Assembly: GCA_947471745.1 (NCBI GenBank)
Contig: CANJKZ010001028.1
Span: forward strand, 1,582,501 to 1,646,500
Direction of reading: 5' to 3'
DNA length: 64,000 nt
Origin: Closterium sp. Naga37s-1
Taxonomy: Eukaryota; Streptophyta; Zygnematophyceae; Desmidiales; Closteriaceae
The translations under genes and the position numbers were made by a program. The notes beneath the pieces were generated by a model. That model saw nothing but the letters and a program-made list of their open reading frames with translations, was not told the DNA's origin and ran no database searches. Shown here one piece after another: positions 50,172 through 60,405 of the stretch (within the stretch, counting starts at the first letter, position 1; each line of letters starts with the position of its first letter).

Positions 50172-53100
50172 TTAATCCATTCGGCCTTTCAGTGTCCGTG
50201 TGATAACTTTGTCAAGTGTACTGCCAGGCAAGGAAACGAAAGGTATGGGCGGGGTGGGAAATATGAAGAACTGAGAGGTAGGAGGGGATGACCTAGCAAC
50301 ATGCACACTCGCCAGCAATCATCAAATGACATGCACAACTCACACCACACACATGGTAATCCCCATCAACTGAACATGTCTCTAACAGCTCCTGACAGTA
50401 CCAGTGAAATTCTACATGCCACCAAGCCCTGTAAAACCCCATCCACTCACAAGACATGCATGCACTCACATGATATGCATTGACTCACACGACATGCATG
50501 CACTCACATGACATGCAACTGCCTCCCATCCCACCCACTCACATGACATGAACAGTAGCCCCCCATCCACTGAGCGCGTCCCTGTCCACAGCGGCCAGCA
50601 GCGCCTGCGAGATGGTTTCAAACAGCTCCTCCGGCTGCAGCCCCGGCTGCCAGTACGACTCGCACGCGCCAAACAGCGACTCGTCCGCCGTCCCCGCCAC
50701 TCCAAACTCGGGACACTCCTCGCTGCGGGGTGGGGGATGGGAGGGCGGAAAGGAAGGGAAGGGGGAGGGGAGGGGAGGGAGGACTTGGTGAAGGCGACAA
50801 GGTGGGAAGGGGGGAGAAGGTGACTTGTGAGTCGGTCCGAGTTGGTCTGACAGGACCTTCCAGCCCGGCTGCCAGTATGACTCGCATCGCACGCCCCAAA
50901 CAGCGACTCGTCCGCCGTCCCTGCTGACTCCAAACTCGGGACACTCCTCGCTGTGCGGTAGAAGGATGGGAGGACACAGGGGTGCGGATGAGGGGAGGGT
51001 TTGGTGATGGCCGCACGGTGGGAAAAGGGGACTTGTGAGGTGAGTGGCGCATCGGTTTGACAGGGCAACTCGCACGCCCCAAACAGCAACTAGTCTGACG
51101 TCCCCGCCACTCCACATTCCAGGCACTCCTCGCTGTGGGGTGGAGGGTGGAGGGCGGGGGTGGGGGGGGGAAGAAGGGGGGTGACGATCAAGAGGAGTGG
51201 CGAATAATGGGGTTTTCTTTAAGGGGCAATCGTTCCTGAGGGTTGGGGGGAGGAATGCAGGGTAGGGCTTGGTGAAAGAAGAGAAGTGGTGGCAGGGAAG
51301 GTGAAAAGTGGCTTGCAAGTGGTAATGATTCACAAGAAGAGCGGGGAGGCATAGTAGCAACTCAGAGAAGATACAGCGGTGACTGAAAGGAGGTAGAGAG
51401 GGAAGGAGCTCACCGAGCAACAATGACGTCAGAGGCGCGGATAAATGTAGCGGGGAGGGAAGCGGAAGCAGAAAGAATGGTACTAAAAAGAGACACAGAC
51501 AGCAGCGGCACTCACTAGGCGCCGATAAGGTCAGTGGCGCAGACGAAGGGCGTGCCATCATCCTCCAAGCCTGCAATCACAGGCTCGATGAAGTACGGCC
51601 CGAACCTGAAGGGCAGGTGTGGGAGAGGTGAAGGAAACAGAGAGACAGTTAAGGGAGACAGACATGGGAGAGAGAGAGGGCAAGCGATACTCATCATGAC
51701 CCATTCCCTCTAGTGATGTCTCGCTGCCCTCACACTTGCCTGCACTGCAGCTGGCAATCGCCACTGAAGCAGCTTCAAACAACAGCGACGACGCACATAA
51801 TGAGCTCACCTGCGCTTGTACAGGATGGAGCTCATGAGATGGGCCAAGGTGGAGCACCCACCACAGCGCACAGCTGATGGCGCAGCTACCTCATTCCACG
51901 CTTTCGAAATTGTGTTGTGCACCTGGGCGCGTAGACGATCCTTCAAACAATGAGGGAGTAAACACGGGCTGAGACAGGTATGGAAGACGTGAGGAAACAC
52001 GGGACTCACCTGCGCTCGTAGAGGATGGAGCTGACGAGGTGGGCGAAGGTGGCGGGCGGCATGACTCGGTCCTCCCTCAGGACGAACAGCTTGTGGCGAA
52101 ACTCCAGACGCTGCTTGCTGTGATGGTGGGCGCATATGGGGAGAGTGGGAGGGGGGGGAGGGGCAATAAGCAGTGCAGAACAGGGGGAGAGAGGTGAGAC
52201 GAGAGAAGAGCTTGTAGCGAAACTCCAGGCGCCGCTTGCTGTGATGGTTTGAACATGCCGTGAAGGGGGGAAGGGGCAATGAGAAAGTGCAGAACGGGGG
52301 GAGAGAGGTGAGACGAGAGAACAGCTTGTGGATATACTGCGGGCACTGTGTGTTGTGATGTGATGGTAGGAGCATAAGTGTACCTGGGGGAGGGGGGTGG
52401 GGGAAGAATACGGGGCAATGATAAGAAATGCAGAACTGAGGAATGGAGCTGACAAGAGAGAACAGCACGGGGGGCGCTGTGGGCGCTGCTTGCAATCCGC
52501 ACCTGCCATCAGCATGTCCCCCTGCGTATCTCGCATACCCCATCCCACCCCTCTTCACCCATCCGCACCTGCCACCAGACCCATGCACAACACTCACAGC
52601 GTCTGCACCAACCATCCCAATCTCCCATCAGCATGCCCCCCTGCATCCCCCACCCCCACCTGGCCACTAGACCCATGCACAACACTCACAGCGTCTGCAC
52701 CAACCATCCCAATCTCCCATCAGCATGCCCCCCTGCATCCCCCACCCCCACCTGGCCACTAGACCCATGCACAACACTCACAGCGTCTGCACCAACCATC
52801 CCAATCTCCCATCAGCATGCCCCCCTGCATCCCCCACCCCCACCTGGCCACTAGACCCATGCACAACACTCACAGCGTCTGCACCAACCATTCCAATCTC
52901 CCATCAGCATGCCCCCCTGCATCCCCCACCCCCACCTGGCCTAGACCCATGCACAACACTCACAGCGTCTTGCTGCCCAGACCAGCAAGACCGAGGAGGG
53001 GTCGAGGGTGAATCTGAAAGGGCAGTTGAAGTCCGTCGCCAGGGCCTGCCTGCAGCTGCACTGAAAGTACCCATGTCCCTCCCTTCCTCCACGTTACCCA

Positions 53101-54261
53101 CTCGCACCTCCCAAGCGCGGTTGAATTCCGTCGCCAGGGCCTGCAGCTGCACAGCGCTCACGCTGCACGTGGCCCTCCCCACACGTTACCCATCCGCACC
53201 CCCCATCCGCACCCCCCATCCGCACTCCCCATCCGCACCTGCCCTCGCACCCCCCACCTGCACCTCCCATATGCACCTCCCATCGGCATGTCACCCTGCG
53301 CACCGCCCATACCCCATCCCCACCTCCCATCAGACCAGCACCCCCGCGCGCCACTCACAGCGTCTGCACGTCCGTGCCCAGGCCAGCGAGGCCGAGGAAG
53401 AGACGCGGGTGCATCTGAAAGACGCGGTTGAAGTCCGTCGCGAGCGTCTGCAGCTGCACGCCGAAGCGCCGGTCGCACGCAATCGCCACGCACTTGTCGC
53501 CCTTCATCGCCACCACCGCGCCGCCGTTGTACGACGTGATCTGACAACGGGACGGGTGCGACGGCGGGGGTTGAGAGGGGTGCGGAGAAAAGGGGGGTGG
53601 GTGGGAGGATGGGGAGGGGGGGGAAGGGGGGGGAAGGGGAGAGTGGGAAAGTGGGGAAGGAGGTTGTGAGGGGGATGCGGAGAGAGCGGCGTGGTGTGGG
53701 GGAAGGGAGGGAGCGACGCAAGGGGGTGTTAACGAGGCGCATAGGGGGAATTGTGAAGGCCTTTTGAAGTGAATGGCGATGGCGATCGCTTTTGAGTCAA
53801 CTCAAAAGCAGACTAGATGGCGGTCGCAGCTCGGCTATCGACCGGAAAGCGCGCGAAGAGGGTGAATCTATGCGGCCGCTGCGGAGAGGGGGGCCGCTCG
53901 GCTATGCCGACCGTCTATGCGGCGGAACCTGCCGTCACTACGGGGAGTATCGTGTTTCCCTTTTCCCATGTACGACATGATCTCAAGGGGAACGCGGAAA
54001 GAGAAGGAGGAAAGTTGCGCCGCCAGGTCTACGCGAAGCGACGGCCTCTGATTGGACGCGGAGATCGAGATCGACGGCTCTGATGGGCGGCTTCTTATTG
54101 CGCTAAATTTCAACCAGCTGTCGAAATCTGGAAATCGCATCGGTTATGAGATGGGCCGGGAGGCACCAATCCGTGCCGTTGATGAGATTTATTGGACGGT
54201 GAGAGATTCACTCGGAAAGCGAACGGCAGGAATCTGGAAGGAGAATATCACTCACCGACAT
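50172..54261 (-). CDS. PBC1: 20S proteasome subunit beta type-3, six exons, intact
   Basis: Exons on the minus strand: 54256-54261, 53359-53540, 52010-52117, 51516-51605, 50543-50722, 50172-50220. Every intron is GT-AG, and each donor begins GTGAG. The joined frame is 204 codons plus TAA, the usual beta-3 length. Recognisable segments are [103 protein letters not shown] and the terminal TRTLKGRMD. Beta-3 is a non-catalytic subunit of the inner rings of the 20S core particle (no propeptide or active Thr), acting in nucleus and cytosol. The two-codon first exon is inferred from ATGTCG|GTGAGT and from family N-termini starting MS. The introns hold decayed exon copies (separate entries). Confidence 0.95.
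50455..50550 (-). repeat. Tandem copies of the exon 5 splice donor in intron 5
   Basis: The true exon 5 end CATGTCAT|GTGAGTG (50536-50550) is followed downstream by four or five similar copies: CATGTCATGTGAGTG, CATGTCGTGTGAGTC, CATATCATGTGAGTG and CATGTCTTGTGAGTG, over about 90 bp. Each could in principle serve as a donor. Only the first keeps the beta-3 frame with exon 6. Confidence 0.85.
50855..51132 (-). pseudogene. Two decayed copies of proteasome exon 5 inside intron 4
   Basis: Copies at about 50855-50950 and 51060-51132 repeat the first half of exon 5, including the acceptor junction (GCAG|CGAGGAGTG-like) and the text around TTTGGAGT...GACGAGTCGCTGTTTGG. Small indels and stops break the frame. 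Junction spacing is 228 and 182 bp. They cannot replace exon 5. Confidence 0.85.
51812..51860 (-). pseudogene. Decayed copy of the proteasome exon 3 end inside intron 3
   Basis: On the minus strand it reads ACCTTGGCCCATCTCATGAG...TACAAGCGCAG|GTGAG, matching the last ~45 bp of exon 3 with its donor at 52010 (CACCTCGTCAGCTCC...TACGAGCGCAG|GTGAG). Confidence 0.85.
52208..52365 (-). pseudogene. Two decayed copies of the proteasome exon 3 start inside intron 2
   Basis: At 52208-52247 and 52321-52365 the minus strand repeats the acceptor and first ~35 bases of exon 3 (CCATCACAGCAAGC...CTGGAGTTTCGC). The neighbouring poly-pyrimidine sequence (GTCTCACCTCTCTCCCCC) is repeated too, giving two extra acceptor-like sites upstream of the true one at 52117. 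Confidence 0.82.
52565..52960 (-). repeat. 92-bp satellite in intron 2 carrying the exon 2 donor
   Basis: More than four units with an exact 92-bp period (starts of ACCCATGCACAACACTCACA at 52579, 52671, 52763, 52855; the last step is 90 bp) are nearly identical. Each contains CTCACAGCGTCTGC, i.e. GCAGACGCT|GTGAG on the minus strand, the end of exon 2 with its donor. So the donor-like site is repeated about five times in the intron. Confidence 0.92.
52964..53160 (-). pseudogene. Two decayed copies of proteasome exon 2 inside intron 2
   Basis: 52964-53062 matches the 3' ~100 bp of exon 2 with several substitutions and indels (AAGCGTCTTGCTGCCCAGACC on the plus strand against the exon's GTCTGCACGTCCGTGCCCAG). 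53108-53160 is a shorter copy. Neither preserves the frame. Confidence 0.85.
53541..54255 (-). other. Intron 1 of the proteasome beta-3 gene (715 bp)
   Basis: Bounded by ATGTCG|GTGAGT (54255) and TTGTCAG|ATCACG (53541). It holds a G-rich/C-rich low-complexity tract (53560-53690) and nothing else I recognise. An open frame starting at about 53742 overlaps exon 2 in another frame and is not called. Confidence 0.7.
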
Positions 54262-54730
54262 GGCGAATCGATCTTTCTGCTTATAGCGCGAACAGGCAAG
54301 TTGGGCTTTCAGCTTACGATGCGACCAGGCGAATTGACTTGTAGTAGCGCGCAACTAGGCGAATCAAACTTTACGCCAAGCACTGCGGGACGGGATTCCT
54401 AGATCGACGGCGGAGCGCGAAAATGAGCAGCCAAGTTCGGTCGGGAGAGGAGCAGCTTAGAATCTGAGTCAGCCTACACTGACCTGATGACCAAAAAGGT
54501 GAGTGGGAATGCTGGAGAGATCCGAGTGCTTTTATTGCGTGACCCGATTGGCGAAAGTTTGACGCTCTAAATTCCACTGAGTAGAAATTAGTGTACTTTC
54601 TCTAACAAAGTCAGAACACTGAATTGTTTTGGAGCACTGACCTGTACGCGACATAATGTGTTCCTACTATCATACGAAGCACATCACATGCTCAGCAGAA
54701 CGAACGGAAGATAGCCACCAAACATGAAAC
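54262..54730 (-). promoter_or_regulatory. Upstream region of the proteasome beta-3 gene
   Basis: About 470 bp between the start codon and the LTR of element G must hold the 5' untranslated region and proximal promoter. I see no TATA box at a clear position. Any upstream elements beyond this were displaced by element G. Confidence 0.45.
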
Positions 54731-55075
54731 TGTTAGAATTTAACCTGTCTGAATCGGATCGTAGTCTTAGGATAGTAGCTTCCTGTAGCAGTGGAAGTTT
54801 TATATGAGTGACTTGTAACAGGATCAATGTCTCTGAAATCAAGTATATATAAAATGACAGACATACAAAAATATATAGCTAGAGTAAAGTACCTGTTCGT
54901 TTAATGTACCTATTAGCCTGAAACGGTACGTGACTATTCGCGATACCTACAGCTACTGCTGACGTCATCCTATGGCGCGTAGCGCTTTGCTGACGTCAGC
55001 CTATTGGTACTTTTACTGTACTAACTACACTACACGAATTCCTTGAAGTGCACAAGTCTCGATATTATCTCAACA
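54731..55075 (-). repeat. 3' LTR of element G
   Basis: 345 bp, TG...CA. TATA-like stretch at 54843-54856 (minus-strand TTTATATATAC). Two TGACGTCA palindromes lie upstream of it in element sense. Confidence 0.9.
54960..54998 (-). promoter_or_regulatory. Paired TGACGTCA (bZIP-type) sites in the G LTR
   Basis: Two perfect TGACGTCA palindromes at 54960-54967 and 54991-54998 flank a GCGCGTAGCGC near-palindrome. A further ACGT core (GTACGTGA) lies at 54926-54933. TGACGTCA is the classic binding site of CREB/TGA-class bZIP factors. They lie in U3, upstream of the TATA-like sequence. The same pair occurs at 60656-60663 and 60687-60694 in the other LTR. Confidence 0.7.
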
Positions 55076-55105
55076 CTCCCCTTTACTTCTAGGAGTTCGG
55101 TGTAG

Positions 55106-55953
55106 TCACCCTGTTGACTCGGAAATGCCACTGAGCTGGTTGCAGTGATGAAATTTCTGACGTGTCAGCTTCTTAGTAAGCGAATCAGCGGCCATGTCGC
55201 TGGTGGGGCAGTAGACAAGGCGCATTCTCCCCTTGTCGATCGCGTCTTTTACGAAGAAGTAACGCAGCGAAATGTGCTTCGTGCGATTGACGAAACCAGG
55301 CTTGTTAGCGATGGTAATTGCACTCTGGTTGTCGCACTGCAACGTGAACTGATTCGGCGTGACGGATTTTGCTTCGTCAAGCAATTCCTGCAGGTACAGA
55401 CCTTCGCGAGTTGCAGCACAGGCGGCAGTGAATTCTGCTTCAGCCGATGAGAGTGACACGAGTTCTTGTTTCGAGGAATTCCAGGAGATCGGACCAATCG
55501 GCTCGAGACGAAAAATATAACCCGTGCGTGACCGTCGATCTGACGTGTCGCCAGCGTGGTCCGCGTCAACGTACCCGCTGAGGTACATTTTGTCGGTCGG
55601 CTTTCCAGCGTTGAAAATCAACCCGATTGTTGGTGTAGAGACGAAGTAGCGTAACGCACGCTGTAAGTCGAGAGAGTGTTCTTCTTTCGGGCAGCGTAGA
55701 AACTGTGCAAGGTGACTTGCGACGTAGGCAAGATCAGGGCGACAGGTGACTGCTGCGAAAAGGAGACATCCCAGCTGCTGCTGATACAGTTGAAGACCAG
55801 CTGCTGACAGATTTTTCAGGTTGGGAACGTGCCCGGTGAGTGTAGACCGATAAGGTGTAGCAACGAAATCCGTGGAGATGTTGAAACGCTTAGCGAGTGA
55901 CTCCGCATACTTCGAAGCCGTGAGATGAATAGCGGAAGAAGTTCGCAAAACGT
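55106..55953 (-). pseudogene. Element G: RT end and RNase H
   Basis: Separated from the main frame by loss of one base in the FLGLNVS motif (55954). It is open to the stop at 55106: HLTASKYAESLAKRFNI, LGCLLFAAVTCRPDLAYVAS, RNase H (GYVDADHAGDTSDRRSRTGY, VSLSSAEAEFTAACAATREG, NRTKHISLRYFFVKDAIDKG) and the TKKLTRQKFHHCNQ end. Confidence 0.9.
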
Positions 55954-58900
55954 TTACCCCAGAAATTGAGTTACTTTGGTGGAAATGGTTAAGTCAAGCG
56001 ATTTCTTCAGATCGGCTTCGATACGATCACTCAGCGAAGTCGATGAACTGACGTAGAGGATGTCGTCCACGTAAGTCACTAACAACGCATAGCTCCCCTT
56101 GTCGTCTAGCCGGTACATCCCGGGATCGTGCGGCAGTTGTCGAAACCCAACCTCCGTCAGCTTCCTGTTCAAATGCTGCTGCCACAGTCGCGGTGCTTGT
56201 TTGATGCCGTACAGTGATTTCTTGAGCTTGCAGACACTTGGCGGATTTGTCGGATAGATATGTGGATATTCGACGTAGATTTCGGCATCGACGTCAGCGT
56301 ACAGAAAAGCGTTGGAAACATCGATTTGTCGAAGTGGAAAAATTTTCGCGGCTGCTTCGCAGAGAACGAGTCGAACACTCGTATGTCGACTGACCGGGGC
56401 AAAGGTAAGCGTGTAGTCGATCCCATGAGTCTGATCAAAACCGCGAACCACCCACCGTGCCTTGTGTTTCTCATAAGTACCATCCGCTTTCGTCTTCACC
56501 CTGAAGACCCACTTACAGGTAAGAACATTTTTGTTTACCGTTTTTTCAATAGGTATAAGTTCCCAAGTTTCCCTTTTCTCCAGGGCAGCCAGTTCGCGAT
56601 CCATCGCTTCACGCCATTTTTCGCGATGAGGCCCTGAGAGAGCTTGTCGGGCAGTTTTCGGCTCCAAATTCACTGTAGAACTGTGCTGTACCGCTGCTGC
56701 GAGTCCCAGAATTTGCAGTCCGGTCTGATAATGCGGATTATCGTCGGTGCGACCTGCGAAATTGACATAATCATTCTGGTATCCACTGGCCCCCCCAATT
56801 TCGTCAGGGTTGACACGGATGCTGCTATCGGAAACCACCGGCATTGGTTGGCGCTGTTCATCCACGAGATAAGTATGATGAACATCGCGAACATCCTCAG
56901 GTGCCGCGTCAGCAAGAGGAATAAACTCCGGAATTCCGGAGGACGTGACAGGGACAGGTGGGTCGGGAACAGCTTCACGTGCACCGTCGGGGTCAGGTTC
57001 TTCGCTGGCAGCAAGTTCGGCGTCGGCGCTGGCGAACGAACGAACACCGTGGAAAAGCGTGGCAGGGTTTTGCTGCATGGCAAGATGCTGTTCGAAGACG
57101 GGCAGCGTCAGATTCTCGTAAAAAATACAGTCGCGACCAGGAACAAGGAGACGACTGTGGTAATCCATGATACGCCAGGCAAGATATTGTTTTTCAATGC
57201 CGAGATGCAGCCCCCACTTAGCACGCTGATCGAACTTCCCGAGCGGAGCGGTAGGAGGACGGTACTGAACAAAACACCCGAAAACACGAAGTAATTTAGT
57301 GGTACCCAACTTGCCCGTCCACAGCAAGTAGGGTGAGGCGTTGTTGGGCAGAGCCGAGGACGAAAGAAGATTGTGCAACACCGTTGCATGGTCCATGGCG
57401 AAAGGCCAGTAGAGTGGGCCGAGTTGAGCCTGGGCAAGAAGGGCTCGCATCTTCTCTTGCAGAGTCCTGTTGAGCCGCTCAGCTACGCCACTCTGCTGAT
57501 GAGCGTGAGGCAACGAAAAAAGTCGTCTTATCCCACGTTCTTGCAGGTAGGTCGTGAACTCGGTACTACGATACTCGCCGGCGCCGTCACACTGAAACGC
57601 CTTTAGCTTAGTATCAGACTCTCGTTCGGCGAGAGGAAGCCAGGTGCGGAAAGCTGTAAACGCAAGAAAACGGTTAGTCATGTTTCCAGTCCAAACGTAA
57701 CGAGTAGAAGCTTCTGTAAATGTGATAACGTAGCGCTCGCCGTTGAAACCATCCGCAGGTAAGTTGAGTATATCGCTGTAAACCTTATCCATCAGGTGAT
57801 AATCTGCAGCTCCAGGGAAATGAGTCGGGAACGGCTCGTGCGGTAGGTTCGCCGCAGGGCAGATGGTGCAGGGTGCCGGGAGATTCACCGGCTTCAGTTC
57901 GAGACCGCTCGGTAAGAGTAACGAATTCTTGTCAAGCACTGCAGCCTTGATCGTGTTGTTTAGCGTAAGCTGCGACGGATGACCAAGTCGCTTATGCCAT
58001 GTTTCTCCCGTGGCTTTGTGACCTTGTGCGCGCAGGTAATACTCGGCGTTAGCGAAGAACGACAACAGAAGCTGATGACCATCGGAGCGGATCTGATCGA
58101 AAGCAGGTGCGACGTAACGAGTAAGATTTCGTGGTGGAACACGAACCTCAACATCCACGTACTCGCCTGGAGCAAGTACTAACTCGCCGCTTTCTTGATC
58201 GGATGCTGCAGGTACAGGTTCAACTCCAACGAGACGACCCGAGTCAAGAATCTCCATTTCAGCGACGCGTTGCTCAGCTTCAGCGCGAAGACGATCATCG
58301 CGTTCAGCAGGCGTCTCGCCCCAAGTTGTTTCATCGCCAGGTTCCTGTGCCCCCCAAGTACCTTCACCCGTGGGCATATTCGTCGTGTCTCCCCAACCAG
58401 CAACGTGAGCAAGATAATCTCGGGAGTTCTGAACATCGTTTAAGCCTTGATCGTCGAAGGTCAACATGACGGCGGCAGCCGTGGTTGAAGACGTCGGGAC
58501 AACTCCCTCACGTGGAACTGTATCGTCGGTGTAATCAATGTCGTCGCGATGCTCCCAAGGACCAAGCGATAGAATGTTATCAGAGTCGGCAGTAGTGCGC
58601 TCAGGTATGAAGTTCAAAACGAAAACACCGTTTTGCTCAACTGCCGTGCCGAGTTTCTTGTCGCCGTACTTCAGAGTGAACTTCCCAGGTTCACCGAGAA
58701 GTGTAATCCCGTTCTTCATGAGCTGTGCAGATGACATGAGGTTGAAGCCAAGCCGAGGGACCAGAAGAACTTCGTTCAGGTGAAGACTGAAGTCTTCTTC
58801 AACTGAGTCCAGAACGATACTTCCCATCCAGTGAGCTGTAAGCCGTTGGTTATTGGCGACCGTGACAACAACGGGATTCTCCAGACGGCGTTGATTCACA

Positions 58901-59750
58901 ATGAAACGAGTCTCTGACGAACACATGTGCTGACCGTAGCAACTGTCGAGGTACCAAGTATTTGGACCTGCAATAGTATGTGCAAGATTTGCATAGACCT
59001 CAGGTGGAATCGGTGTGTTGAGTTCGTTGTTGAACTGGTTGTGAATCCGCTCTTCAGCATCAGGATCATAAACCGTTGAAACTGATGTCATGCAGGTAAT
59101 AACTTGCTTTGACTGTGTCTTCGCAGGGTCCGGCTTCTCAGAATTCAGCTTCGCAGCGTCCGGCTTCTCAGCTTCCAGCTTCTCAGCTTCACTTGAAGAA
59201 TCTTTGGTATGTTTTGATGCAGTCCGCTTCCAAGATGGTTTATCTTTCGACCAGCAGGTATCAATAGTATGTCCTGGTTTTCGACAAAAAGAACAAACGG
59301 GCTTGTGACGTGGATTAGAATAAAAGCTGACTGTATTGTTTACCACCTTTTTCCCTCCTCGAGCGTTGTGCAGGTCCATATCCTGCTGCTCGGCGATGAG
59401 AGCGGCACAGAGTGCCCCCTCGGACAACTGTGCTTGCATCCGAAGTATAGAGCGACACTGTCGCCATTCTGGTCCAAGACCCGCGAGTAGCACCGTGTGA
59501 AACATAGCGTCGGGGAAGTACCCTCCACACTTCTGAAGTTGATCACGCAAATTTCGAGCGCGGTTGATATACTGTGTCACCTTCTCGCCGTTTATCATCT
59601 GTATATTTGACAGCTGCGTCAAAATTTTACTCTGGTTGACAGTGTCCTTTGCCATGTGAACCCCTTGCAGGTACAACCAAGCTGCTTCAGCAGGAGCGGC
59701 ACTGGTACGAAAAGAACGAATTCCGAGCTGTTCAGTCGGTGTCAAATTAC
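55954..59750 (-). pseudogene. Element G: gag C-terminus, protease, integrase, reverse transcriptase
   Basis: One frame of about 1260 codons. Late gag (LQKCGGYFPDAMFHTVLLAG) has a CCHC knuckle CSFCRKPGHTIDTC (about 59258-59299) and a Lys/Glu/Ala/Pro linker. The protease site reads WYLDSCYGQHMC (near 58940), with Cys where retropepsins have Gly of D-S-G, so activity is doubtful. Integrase has the finger (WHKRLGHPS, CTIC) and D-D-E (VYSDIL, FQCDGAGEY, VAERLNR). RT has catalytic YVDD at 56062-56073. It ends at TAA 55954-55956, created by a one-base loss. Compare element H, which keeps that base. Confidence 0.9.
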
Positions 59751-60405
59751 GAACAAGAACTGTGTATGCAGTCAGCGACGCCGATCGAAAAGTGGCTTGT
59801 TGAAGTGGTGACCCGTGAGATGGAAAGGGCTGTGCTGTCATACAGCTGCCAGAACCCCGCGGTCTGAACAAGAAGCTCAAACTCAAAGCTCCAGGTATAA
59901 AAGTCTTGACCGTTAAAAGGCATTGTCGTTTTATTTTTTGTTGGATTTGCAGAAGCAGGAATATAATTTCCGGTACCGTCAGCTGATTGTAGCTGATAAA
60001 GTGATGGCACCTGTGACCCTTGTTGTGTTTGTTGTCCTTGTCCAGCAGGAACAAAAGAGAAGGAGTTGTTCGACCCGTCACTTCCTTGTGGCATCTGACC
60101 ACGCTAATAACTGGAGCCATCAATGCTCATAGGAGTTGGAAACATCTGGTTAAGCGACAAGACGGCAGCATTAACACGTTGTTGAAGATTTGCTGGCTGG
60201 TAAGCACTTTGATATTGGTAAGGTCCAGTCGGTACGAAGTTGGACTGTTGTCCCGGTTGACTAGAAGAACCAGTGACTGCAGCTGCAGCTGTTGTGGCTG
60301 CTGATGCTGCTATTGCTGCGGCTGCTGTCGATGATGCCGCTGCTGTAGTTGCGTGTACGGGCTGATTGCTCAATGGCATGCCGTACATCGGTTGTTGTTG
60401 ATATT
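59751..60405 (-). pseudogene. Element G gag, N-terminal part
   Basis: It begins within a few bases of the LTR with YQQQPMYGMPLSNQPVHATT, an Ala/Thr tract and Gln-rich text. A TAG (60104-60106) interrupts it after SIDGSSY. It continues to FNGQDFYTWSFEFELLVQTA and then needs a frame change near 59750 to join the long frame. No untranslated leader longer than about 20 bp is visible between LTR and gag. Confidence 0.8.

Noticed and set aside
52565..52960. CRISPR-like array
   Set aside because: The unit repeats as a whole with a 92-bp period; there are no unique spacers and the setting is a eukaryotic intron.
52397..53669. Proline/histidine-rich open frames on the plus strand over the 92-bp satellite
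   Set aside because: Products of the satellite inside intron 2 of the minus-strand proteasome gene; no independent gene signals.
53158..53742. 194-codon minus-strand frame upstream of proteasome exon 2
   Set aside because: It reads through exon 2 in the wrong frame. The beta-3 frame with acceptor at 53541 explains the sequence.
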